This document shows, piece by piece, positions 45,340 through 55,535 of a stretch of 64,000 nt of DNA. Under the pieces are notes generated by a model, which searched no databases, was not told the origin of the DNA, and worked only from the letters and a program-made list of their open reading frames with translations. This DNA is from Meandrina meandrites (taxonomy: Eukaryota; Cnidaria; Anthozoa; Scleractinia; Meandrinidae), in contig OY855908.1 in NCBI GenBank assembly GCA_963693305.1, positions 32,176,305 to 32,240,304 on the forward strand, read 5' to 3'. How positions within the stretch are numbered: the first letter of the stretch is position 1; each line of letters begins with the position of its first letter. The translations under genes and the position numbers were made by a program.

Positions 45340-47516
45340 AGGAGAACGGAAGACTAGAATTCATATTTTATATAACCACTGGAAATCATAGAAATAACTT
45401 AGATTTGTAGAAAACACAAGTAAAAGCAAATTTTTCCTACCAAAATTGAAGAAAATTGTCAAAACCTGTAATCTTTCTTCGCAATTGAACGCCCGCCATT
45501 TTGAACGTATTTCTTTCCGGTTACTTCCGAAAAAGGAATGTCAGCTCACGTGTTTTTACGTCACTGCGCACTTGCAAATTTCTTCAGTTCAATGTTTTGT
45601 GCACTTCTGTGCGTTTCGCTTTGCCTAACCAAATCTTTCGTTTTGACAACTGTAGCAAACTTACATTACGGCTAAGTTTAAGTCTCATTCATTTGAAGCT
45701 ATGGGAAAAAGCTTAGGATTCGAAGGAGGCGCTGTTGAACGTGGCAAGACGAGGGGGCGAAAATATGTCCTGGGCGAGTGTGATATTTGTGTTAACTTGG
45801 AAGGCGAACAAGAAAAATAATGTTTATGCTGCCAGGAGATCGAGGAATCCACGAATTAAATTTCAGGTGAATAGTAATTTTGTATTCAGAAGATGATATT
45901 TGTATATGAAAGCTAATAAACAGCCCTACTTTCGGTGAGAAGAAACTGTTGTTTGATTTGTTTTCTTGTGACGAGTTTTTTTTTGCCACGAGCATTTGAG
46001 AAAGCGTTCAGTCGTGGCTCAATTGGCTGCAAAATAACCTGCTTACCGATATTAATTTCGCTAAGATGTACTGGGAGCTCTAAGCACCCTAGCAATGAAA
46101 TGATCGGCTTAGAAAGGTTTAGGACGGGAACTATCTTTAATTTCACGGCTGTCAGACTAATAATATTTTTTAAGATTCCTGTGCTTGGTAAATCCTCCAA
46201 CATAATACTTATTCCCAAGGAATAGCTGATCGATTTGTACCATGTTCTATTCTTGGTTTTGACGTGACGTCATCAAAATTCTAAAATCCAGAATCGCAAG
46301 ACCCCTGAGTTTTTATCCTTCACTGGCTATTAGACATCCTTAATATATATCTTGCTGAAGGTTTTTGGCTCGATAGCAGCCGCCGTCTTTAAGATAGACC
46401 ATTTTGAATTTCGGAATTTCACGCCTCACGACATCAAGATGGCCGCCAGAAGACTGTCACGTATGCCTCAAAATAATGCCTTATCCTACGATTTTTAACA
46501 ATCTGAACAGTTGAGGTTTTGTGAGAAGTGCTTATGTGAATGCTTACTTGTTCATGAGAGTGATATAACTGCCTTTTATAGCAGTAGTGAATTCCAGATG
46601 TTTTCATTGATTTCCGGCCGCCATGTTGGTGCCCAACTGCATGGGCACCAACATGGCGTTTCCATACAGAGCTCTGTAAATTTGTGTGGAACATTTTGAC
46701 GGATAACTCGAGTAAGGAATACCGTACAAACCCGAGACTTGGACAACGAGAATATCTGGTAATTTTCTACAACCTTTAATATTCTTGAGTTTTTTTCACT
46801 CGATAGGTTTGGATTTACTTTTTTGTGGCGTGACAGTGAAAACCAGCAATTCAAGCTAATTATTTCATGTAAACTTTTCATGCTACAACTGGAAACGGAG
46901 CAACTTTAATAGAATATTATACCCACTGGAGACAGTGTCGTGAACATATGTCGATTTTACTTTTTAATTTAGCTTCGCTTTCGCTTCTCTGACATTCACT
47001 TGCAAGGTAAGCCTTCTGCCTACACTACTTTAACGTAGAAATATGGTCGGTACAGTAACTTTCTTTAAATCTTGTGTATGTTTTTTTTTCTGATCCAAAG
47101 TTCGAGGCAGCGTACACTATGACATCGACTTGTTTTGGCGAATTTGCACTTTTAATTCCCGCCAGTAATTTATTAGGAAACGCTCCATTTGCCAGAGGTA
47201 ATCGATGAAAGCTTCTGCTTCTTTATATGTATCTGGGCGTTTTTTTAGAACATCATAGAAGTGCACATTGAACTGAAATTTTTGTTCTGCCAGCTTGAAA
47301 ATTCTATTGCACAGTGACGTCATGCTTTGCAGCCAAGCCTTCAATATGGCGGACAAAATGGCGGACGTTCAAATTGCCCTGACGAACACCGTTTTGCTGT
47401 CATAATCAGTTAAAACGTAAGTACAATTCCAAATACCTTAATATTTTCTTAAGACGCATCACATACTTTCATTTAAACTGGTTTAAAAAATTTGCGTTTT
47501 TGTCTTCCGTTCTCCT
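45340..47516. mobile_element. 2.2-kb TTAA-flanked non-autonomous DNA transposon
   Basis: AGGAGAACGGAAGAC at the left and its complement at the right are each bordered by TTAA (45336-45339 and 47517-47520). TTAA targeting fits piggyBac or Kolobok. Frames inside are short and unrecognised. It contains a hairpin at 46613-46669. Confidence 0.75.
46613..46669. repeat. Internal hairpin of the TTAA element
   Basis: CGCCATGTTGGTGCCCA pairs with TGGGCACCAACATGGCG. Confidence 0.75.
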
Positions 47517-48076
47517 TTAACTCCCCTTTGTGTGGATTATTATTGCCGATTATTGTAGGCCGCCCGAATTATACTCATAAGGAAATATTGCCCCACGCTC
47601 GTGACATAATGAATATTCCATCTTTCATAAAAAAATATTTATTTTTACGAGAAATTCAGAAGATTCGCACTGTCCTAAGAGTCCGGGTTCATTGTGCAAC
47701 ACAACTGAGCTGACCATGGTACTGAACTAAGCGTTAGGTCTCCTTGCCTTGCCACAGCCTTGAGCCAAACAAAGAGGTGAATTTCGTTTCACAAATTGCA
47801 GCAGGAAATATACGAAAGATCAAACAGGGGCATCTATAGCAGAAGTCTGTTATAATTATGGAGATAAAAACAGCTTTATTAAAATGAAAGTCCTACAAAC
47901 TAATAAGCACACAATTATTTTAATCCTCGCGGGTTTGTATTTCTAATCGATTAAAAATTTTGAAGTGTTATTAACAATGAACGTTTTTCACCTTGGACGC
48001 ATCACTACGAGAAGTAATTAATGTAGTACACTTGTTCTATTTCTCTTTCATATCTTCTAACTTGGTTTAACTATAA

Positions 48077-48446
48077 AACCTGTTTTGTTAACTTGTTATT
48101 TTTTTTTTGGTGTTAGTAAGCTCTGACGTCAAAACGTACTCAAAAGCGACCTGCTTGTGAAACTTATTCGACTCTAGTCAACTTTTCGCGTGCTTGTTGT
48201 TTCTAAGCAACGCTCGATGACGTCATGCTTATTATATGCCAGTCAAACCAAACGTTCATCTTGTTATGGGTTTGTTGTTGAAGTTCTCGTTGACTGGAAT
48301 ATAATTCCATGTGAAGCTTCACAGGAAAACGTAAAATCCATCACCGACTTGACTAGTCTCCATTAAACTGGCCAGCTTGTTGTTCTTGCCAAACTGTTAA
48401 CGAAAGACTCCGATTAGTGGTTACTTACTTAACAATTTTTCTAAGC
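48077..48446. repeat. Array segment D, copy 4, array end
   Basis: Homologous to 13211-13578. It contains TAAGCAAC near 48204 and the CRE TGACGTCA at 48218-48225, plus a second TGACGTCA near 48122. It is not followed by an AGAP relic. After it the sequence shows weak similarity to the flank at 13590-13700, consistent with the distal end of the array. Confidence 0.7.
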
Positions 48447-48825
48447 GTAACATTAGTAGAATTTACTTTGGCCATCGACAGCATTGCTAGTCTTCGGATA
48501 TGAGCTGACAGCCGATAAGTAGAAGCAAAAATTAAACAGTCAACTGTGCAGCGATTTCTACCCAGCCGATTTCAGTGTTGAAACTTGCTCACATTAAAAC
48601 TTGGAAAAATTGAACTTGTTGACATAAATTAGAACAAAAAAACTATCGTCGCGTTTAGAAAATATTCCCGTTTTTTTTCATAAACTGATCTTTTTAAAAC
48701 CTCCAATATCTCGTGATCATTTATTTTGTTCGCCCTGAAGTTTAAAGTTTATAAAATTTGAACATTTGTTGTTTCGATTGCTAAAAAACAGAGAAATTGG
48801 TTAAGATTTACATGCCCAAAATTCA

Positions 48826-48847
48826 ATAGGCCATATTCGTATTCTCG

Positions 48848-48880
<33 letters not shown>

Positions 48881-49000
48881 AATGCGGGGGAATATAATTA
48901 AAAAGAGCTTCATGTGATTTGCATTTGAAAAGATTCCCCGCATTAGCCTCAATTGGAAGCTAGTTCCAGTCGAATACCGAGAATACGAATATGGTCTATT
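48826..49000. repeat. Foldback MITE, arms about 62 bp
   Basis: CATATTCGTATTCTCGGTAT and complement bound a 175-bp element. Arms extend to GAGGCTAATGCGGGG. Confidence 0.8.
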
Positions 49001-50264
49001 TAGAAAATATCACTTCCGTTCCCAAAACTAGCCGCGGGCCACCTTAAATTCATAACGTTATAAATTTCCAATTGGTGTTGTCTTACGTTTTTAGTTCACA
49101 AGGAAAAATGTACTTGAATTCATTACCTTCATCTTAATTGTTTTGCTGTCGCCGAGTACTCTGCAAACCGGCATCTTCTTCGTCTCGTTCACGTTATGTG
49201 ATGGATTATGCGTGTTTTCTTCATCCTACAAATAATTATTCAGTGTAAGGAATGGTTTATTGTTGTGATTGGATACAGACGAGGAAGCAATACGTTCGCT
49301 CGCGTGCCCCCCTCGCCCACGCGCTCGCTCGCCTCACGGACTTTACAGCAAGAGAGACACTACTCGCAGCTAGAGAAGCAAGTAATGAATTCACATTCAC
49401 ATCCGAGTAACAACTACAGTACTCTATGCCTCGATAAGTGTTCATAAGTTAGAGATGAAAATATCTCACACATGATGCAATGTGAGCTAAAAGAAGGGGA
49501 TTTGCCGACAGTGCTGAAGGGGAGGTTGGTGGTGAAAGTTGCTGTACCGTTGAATTAAATACGTTAAAGACGTGCGATGCATATGAAAGATCTTGCATAT
49601 GAACCTCCCACAGGACCCTATAGCCAATGTAGTCTTTGCCGTGCGAGTACTTAGCGCTCAGGGGTCCGTTTCTCGAATGTCCCGAAAAGTTTTCGCACCC
49701 GGAAAGCCACAGCAAAATCTCAAAATATATGATTACAGAGCTGTTTAATTCCATGATATTTTTAATATGAACAGAGGTTGCCTTCATACAAAGTTTCAGG
49801 CCTACACACTTCTCTGTTTTTAAAATACAGATAACTAAAAAGGGCCCCTGGTCCGGTAAAAAACTTCATGCGGTCGTTTTGTGCGAACGAAAATTCCTTT
49901 AAGGGTTCCCGTACAATCAAACGGAAACATGCGACCGGTGCCAACCGTGGAAAAAAAGTCGTGTAATAGTCCTATCAGTTTAACACTTCTGTCCAGGATT
50001 GAACGCTAATGAGATGCAAGCTATTTGTGATAGACGTTACAAAGTATCCTCATTGATGAAAGTTCACAAAAACACGCATAATTCTGTCAAATATGAAGTA
50101 ATATGAGAATGGCCATTAATCCAGTCATATATGAAGTACTTAGTTAAAAAAAGATCCGTTTTCAATTTTGGAAACAAGTGAAAAATTGCCCTTTGATGCA
50201 TTGCCACGCATAACAGAGTAAAATCAAACACTAACTATCACAGACAACGTAGTGACTAACTTTA
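49001..50264. other. Unassigned sequence
   Basis: Several short frames on both strands, none with recognisable content or clear splice partners. It could hold further 3' exons of the minus-strand gene at 50505-51722. Confidence 0.4.
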
Positions 50265-50480
50265 CCCAGGGGGAGGGAGGGGGGGGGGGGGGAGTACTCG
50301 GGATTTCAAGTGACAGGGATGATCGAATAGTGGCAAAAATCAAAGCCCCAAAAAATATCTGAACCAATTACCCCTTATAAAATCCCATGCCGAATTTCTG
50401 ACTTTTATAATTTCCAGAGAGGGTTAAATGATATAACACAAAGAAAATCCCAAGTCCCCCCCCCCCCCTCCCCGCCGCCC
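50265..50480. repeat. MITE with G-run/C-run ends
   Basis: GGGGGGAGTACTCGGGATTT near 50290 and the complement-like AAATCCCAAGTCCCCCC near 50440 bound a 200-bp element. It touches the 3' end of the minus-strand gene. Confidence 0.55.
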
Positions 50481-50504
50481 CCTCTTTGGTAACTTTAATA
50501 TTAC

Positions 50505-51722
50505 CTGTTTATTTTTGGTAGCAGCCATGTCAGCACTGTTTCTAAGTGCAGCTGTCTTTTCTTGATTCATATCACTGTAGTCCTTCCCAGGATTCTGTGC
50601 GAGTCCGCCAGCATCGGATGACAAATCTGCGTCACTTTTGTTTGCAGTTCCGCTAGCTGGCGACAACTCTGGCCCGCCAAAATCTCCACTCGCTTGCACC
50701 GAGGCCCTCTTTTTCATTTGGTTCTGTCTCTCCAGTGATGGGTCGCTCTCCTCCTGAATCTGTTTTACCCAAGCTTTGAATCTCTGCTCTTTCTCCCGCA
50801 TGATCATGTTAAACCTCAAGTACAACTCCTTCCAAGCCTCGTCGTTTTCTGCCAACTCAAGCTCATGTCTTTCTCTGATCCTATCCGCAGCTCTTTTTAG
50901 AGCTATAGCCCGTTTTCGTCCCGCGTACAGCCTTTTTAAGCCAAGCCTGTGAGCTTCGAGCATGGACTGGACTCTAGCTGCGCGCGCAATCTCGATTTCG
51001 TTTGGTGGCGAATTCTTTTTCCTTCGTGACGTCATTTGCCGTTCGATTTTTGTCGGAGGCCGGTGTGCTCGTTGTGGAACCGGAGCCGGCGTTGAGGGCG
51101 GCTCTTTTGCCTGGAAGGTTGTCGACAAATATTAAAAATAGAACAACCTTTATAGAAGCGAAAAAGATGATCAGCCCGTTTTGATGAACGATTTTAAAAG
51201 GGATTTCTGTAGTGGTAAAACGCGTATCATTTTACGCATTTGAACACATCATTGAAACGAGCATCATCATAACACAGTTATTCCTTTCAACAATCTAAAC
51301 AAAGTCATACTTAAGCTTTTTTCCCCTTCCAATTACCTTAACTAAAAAGTGGACGAAAAAGTTTTTTTTTACCTACTGTTGAAGACATGAAACTCACTTT
51401 CTATATTTTTGGAATAAATGCAGTATCCACTTTTTCCCTGATATAGCAAGCCAGTGCCAACAACAATCGCTTTTCACTAAGCTCAAGTATAAAGCTAGTT
51501 GCGTTCTCTCTGCACACATTTTAAAATTCCTTAACATGCATAGAACTTACAGTAGCCAGGCAAGCTGGGACTGCTACTCACCAAGGTGCGCTTGTGTGGA
51601 CGCATTGCAAAATCTATGGCGTTTGAAAGAAAAAATGCCAAAATAATGAGAGCTGCAATCTGCAAAACTCCTACTGAAATGAAAAACTCGTAAATTCGTA
51701 GCTCTGCCTCGTCAAAATACAT
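50505..51722 (-). CDS. Two-exon gene for a small membrane-anchored, charged helical protein
   Basis: Exon 1 is 51722-51582: 47 residues from MYFDEAELRIYEFF, with one membrane segment VGVLQIAALIILAFFLSNA at about residues 18-36 and then the basic RPHKR. Donor TTG/GTGAGT. Exon 2 starts at 51110 after CCTTCCAG and reads AKEPPSTPAPVPQ, then a long charged helix rich in Arg, Lys and Glu (MLEAHRLGLKRLYAGRKRA, ERHELELAENDEAWKELY), and a polar tail. At 50505 a good donor (CAG/GTAATA) suggests a further exon not identified. Without splicing, the frame ends at 50424 with about 26 residues encoded by G-rich MITE sequence. Topology and role are unknown; I do not recognise the family. Confidence 0.6.
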
Positions 51723-52300
51723 CTCGATTTACAGTTTCGGAATGTAGCCAATGTACACCAAATCTGCGCATCAGTGTTAATACGTTTGATGACTCATTGA
51801 CTTCGTCATAACTGTTTGTTCCATATTCATTGCCATGACGACACCAAGCTTTTAAAGTATGTTCTCAGTAGGCCGTTTTGTACCGACGTCATTTCAAACT
51901 TTTATTAAACTCAGTGGGGGTTTAACAAAACTTAAAGAAAAGAAAACGAATTAGCCAGTAGTTGTAGCAAAACCTGACCGAGCATTAAAACGCGAAATTC
52001 GTGCTGATTTATTTTCGGCGAATGCTGGACGGTGTTCAGAACACTTGAGATATATAGAAACAGATACAATCGCTGTTTGTGGGTGTGAATTCGTACACAG
52101 TTTGTGCACGCAGATTTTTGCGTCTCAGTATGCCTTCTCAGGCTAACTCATGCGTGGTTTACCTACGGAGTTGACACTAATTTTGCTCAGCGTGAGGCGG
52201 GTAAAAATAAAATGCGTTCCACAGTGTATATATAATTTTTTAAAAACTAGCGGTTTTGGGACTCAGTATTAATCGGGTCAAGCTGAATAGGGATTTTAGC
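51723..52300. other. Upstream region of the minus-strand gene
   Basis: Contains GACGTCA near 51888 (CRE-like) and an ATGGCAA half-site on the minus strand near 51830. No TATA box is obvious. The remainder holds nothing recognised. Confidence 0.35.
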
Positions 52301-53275
52301 GGGAGGAACCTAACTGACCAGTTTTGGAGATTGTTTGCCGTGAACTTATAAACAGTTTTATCAGCCGTTTTTCGCTGCCTCTCAGTTAACAATAAGTGAT
52401 CAAAAGGCATATTCTCTCAGACATTTCCATTAAAATATCCAGTATGAGTTACGAGAAGCACGAGTTTCATCACTCCCAGTATAGTTTTGCGAACAAATTA
52501 AGCTTGCTTAAGAGACCAAGGTTTCTACCAAAAGAAGTCCTTGAAGATTTTTACTTTAAGATCATATTGCCCTCCGTGAACTACGGCTTAGTTCTGTGGG
52601 GATCGTGCTGCAATACAGAACTCATTCATTCCATTGAAAGACTGCACTGTAAAGCCGCTAGAATTATCTATAATCTGCCCAAAGATATGACTTCTACCGA
52701 AGTACCAGAACGGTCTGCGTGGACAAATATCAATTTCCATTACAAATTCGCCGTGTTGAAGCTCGTGCAAAACGCATATAACGACACATTACCCACATTA
52801 TTGTGAAGCGAGACCATAAGATCTCAACTAGGGCACGCGAATCTTTGATAGTGCCGCGTTTTAATACGCGTTCTGTGAAAGATTCCTTAGCCTACAGAGG
52901 CTCCGTACTCTGGTATACGCTCGCAACAAAATATAAGGACTTGGCAAATGTGACACGTCGAAAGGACCTCGTCCACATGCTTAAAACTTCGGCTGTTTTT
53001 ATTGATTTCAATTTTAAAGTTTTATCCGTGTCAACCACTAATTTTAAACAGGAAGATTTCATCTATTTTTAGCGTTAGTTTTTAAATTAATTTCAAATGT
53101 AAATAGTTTTATAAGTTTAAATATTTTGAACTTTTACTAATTTTAAAATCAAACTCAAATGCAAATAGCTTAAATGATTGTAAATATTAATAAGTTTTAA
53201 CACTTTAATTTACACGACCCCACAAGCTTGTCAGCTTTTATCTACATCGTGTTTTAAATTAAGGCAACTTTATCA
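52300..53275 (+). mobile_element. LINE 3' fragment with 3' UTR
   Basis: The frames 52396-52806 and 52803-53072, separated by a frameshift, encode a LINE ORF2 C-terminus (ILPSVNYGLVLWGSC, IERLHCKAARIIYNLP, then VPRFNTRSVKDSLAYRG). The tail carries CGACCCCACAAGCTTGTCAG and an A/T-rich end, typical of an L2/CR1-like or related LINE 3' UTR. Heavily 5' truncated. Different from the 25.7-kb LINE. Confidence 0.75.
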
Positions 53276-53627
53276 GTATTTGATATGTCCCAATGCAATT
53301 TAAGACAACACAAAGGTTGTCATGGAGATACAAGTTTCATTATGTTATTCGATACCAAACCTTTGCCTTATAGAGTGATTTTATTTAACCTGTGAAAAAA
53401 CATGTAGCAATTAGTGCGTCATAGTCAAAACTAAACAAAAGAAAACAATGGAATTGGTGTGTAATACCGTGTGAAAGATTAGTTAGTGTTTCACGGGTGA
53501 AGTAAAACCACTCTAGGCACCTAGTGCGTAAAAATATGATGACTCCACTAATCTCAGATTATTGCTGTAAATAAAATTATATAAAGGCGGGGGCAGCTGT
53601 AGTGAGAACTATTACTAGTTATATAAA

Positions 53628-54083
53628 CCCCCGGAGGGGGGGTACTCCCATATATGGGCTATATAGGTATGTGCCGCGGGATAGGGTATGTTTTTTGAGG
53701 TTCTCGGTCCTTAAATAGGGTATCATTTTTGGTCCTTTTGGCATTGTGTTCCCGGTGTGATCCTTAGATAGGGTAGCTAAATTCTATCAGCTAAAATAAA
53801 CGCCCAGCTAAACGAAAAAAAAATTGTTAAAACTGAACTATCCGTCATTAAGTATTAACAAAGCGATTTTGAAAGATTTGAGCTTTGCCGTGCGCGGTTA
53901 GCCATTATTTGAGTCGTCACGCAATGCTTCTCCTCCCCTTGAATAGGATGTCAATTTTCGGGTTTGGGCCTTAGAAAGGGTATTAATTTTCGTTTTCTTT
54001 ATCCTTAGATAGGGTCAGGGTTTGAAAACGTTCGCGGCACACCCCTATCCGAAATTTAGGGGAGTACCCCCCCCCCCCCCGGG
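53628..54083. mobile_element. 456-bp DNA element with GGGGTACTCCC ends
   Basis: TATAAA flanks both sides (53622-53627 and 54084-54089). The termini GAGGGGGGGTACTCCC and GGGAGTACCCCCC are inverted repeats. The interior repeats ATAGGGTA-like words. No ORF. Confidence 0.75.
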
Positions 54084-54089
54084 TATAAA

Positions 54090-54330
54090 CCATTCACACA
54101 ACTGAAGCGACTTAACTTACAGTGCAATACTAAAAGTACAATATTTACAGTACCTTTACAATACTCACTTATAACACTTACAATACGATACTGAAAGTAC
54201 ACGATTTACAATACTTGCACTACTTACTTATAACACATTACATTACAAATACTTATGACACTTATACAGTACGATATAATGTGATGTAACGTTACATTAC
54301 GTCCTATAAAGTACAATAAAGAGTTACTGG
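54090..54330. repeat. TTACAATACT-type degenerate repeats
   Basis: Roughly ten imperfect copies of TTACAATACT/CTTATAACACTTA. Confidence 0.5.
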
Positions 54331-54347
54331 ATACATCATTAATAGTG

Positions 54348-54902
54348 CTAGTAAACAATCCTCTTGTCGATCAAAGGTTTCCATTTATTATAGTAGTGTT
54401 CAGGTAACTTAGTACTATTTGCTATCTGTTTTTCAGCTTTGCAAATCACTAACTCACTGTTGATGAGACGTTGCTTAGCGACGGGTTCTTCAAACTTCGG
54501 ATCCAGAGCAGTTGCTAAGAAATGGCTGAGGACTGTATTTTGATGCAAGCGATTTTGAAGCTTTTTGTAACGCTTAATGGTGAATTTTATTTGAGGGTAT
54601 ACCTGCTTTGAAAAATATATCACTGCGCGTGCGAAATTAACTAGTGCCAGTCCCAAACCGTGCGTAAGAATTCAAAATCCCTAACAACCCAACGGAAAGG
54701 AGGTAGAATTCCAATTTCTCTTACGAATCAGAGATAATGTAGCCGTCTTTATAATCTGACGAATGCTTTTACCGTTTACACGAAAATGTCTGTGAATACG
54801 AGTGTTTATTTCCCCATAACTCTTATAATACGCTACGTCACATTGCACATATGGACGTTCTTTATCATTGACGCTCATTTTAATTTTCAAATTTACCCCC
54901 AT
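54348..54902 (-). CDS. Unrecognised ORF pair, in register but with stops between
   Basis: The frame 54902-54681 (74 codons including stop; the second methionine gives MSVNDKERPYVQCDVAYY) and the frame 54656-54348 (MGLALVNFARAVIYF, then QNTVLSHFLATALDPKF) are in the same phase, separated by two stops over about 25 bp. They could be two exons, a decayed single gene, or element-derived. I see no family resemblance and no strong splice sites. Confidence 0.25.
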
Positions 54903-55210
54903 TTGAGTTTTAGGGTTTATTCTGTTCTGGTCACATGACGTATTTAAAAATATGGCCGTGACTTGAAACTCTTGGAGGAATCTTCATCAATAGAACTAAT
55001 TCGTGCGGAAAGCTTAATATCCGTACGAGGTCTGGTTTTCAAAATATGACAATTAGAAACCTGCCTCAGAAACAAATTGGTAATTAAGAGTCACCCCCTA
55101 TAACAAAACGTTTATGTATAGCTTTGTTTGTAAGTATTTGCAAGTTCTGCCATGGCTATGCAAGTCGTTCTTGCGGTGCGTTAGTTTGCCTTATTGACCT
55201 TTTATATTCT

Positions 55211-55422
55211 TTTAGTAGTAATATCGGAGTCTGACTAAAACCACCTCGGGCGCACCCACATAATTTTACCTCTTTCCGTGTGTACTACTAAGGGACTTTA
55301 TCAAACCACGCTCACAAAAGCTCGCGTGCCTTGATAAAGTCCCTGAGTAGTACACACGGAAAGAGGTAAAATTATGTGGGAGCTGCTCGGTAGTTTTAGT
55401 CAGACTCCGATATTACTACTTG
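55211..55422. repeat. Hairpin of two inverted 90-bp arms at the Polinton left edge
   Basis: AGTAGTAATATCGGAGTCTG at 55214 pairs with its complement ending at 55422, arms of about 90 bp around a 15-20 bp centre. It lies 114 bp ahead of the polymerase start. The outer ends begin AG, as Polinton termini do. It could be two terminal repeats fused or an independent foldback element. Confidence 0.65.
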
Positions 55423-55535
55423 GAAGAAAAGAATAAACAAACGAGCCGCGGAACGTCTATTTAGAGGAACACAACAGTGAAGTACAAACGTTCTAAATAA
55501 TAAAAATTAAAAATATTTTTTCTACCTTATATACG

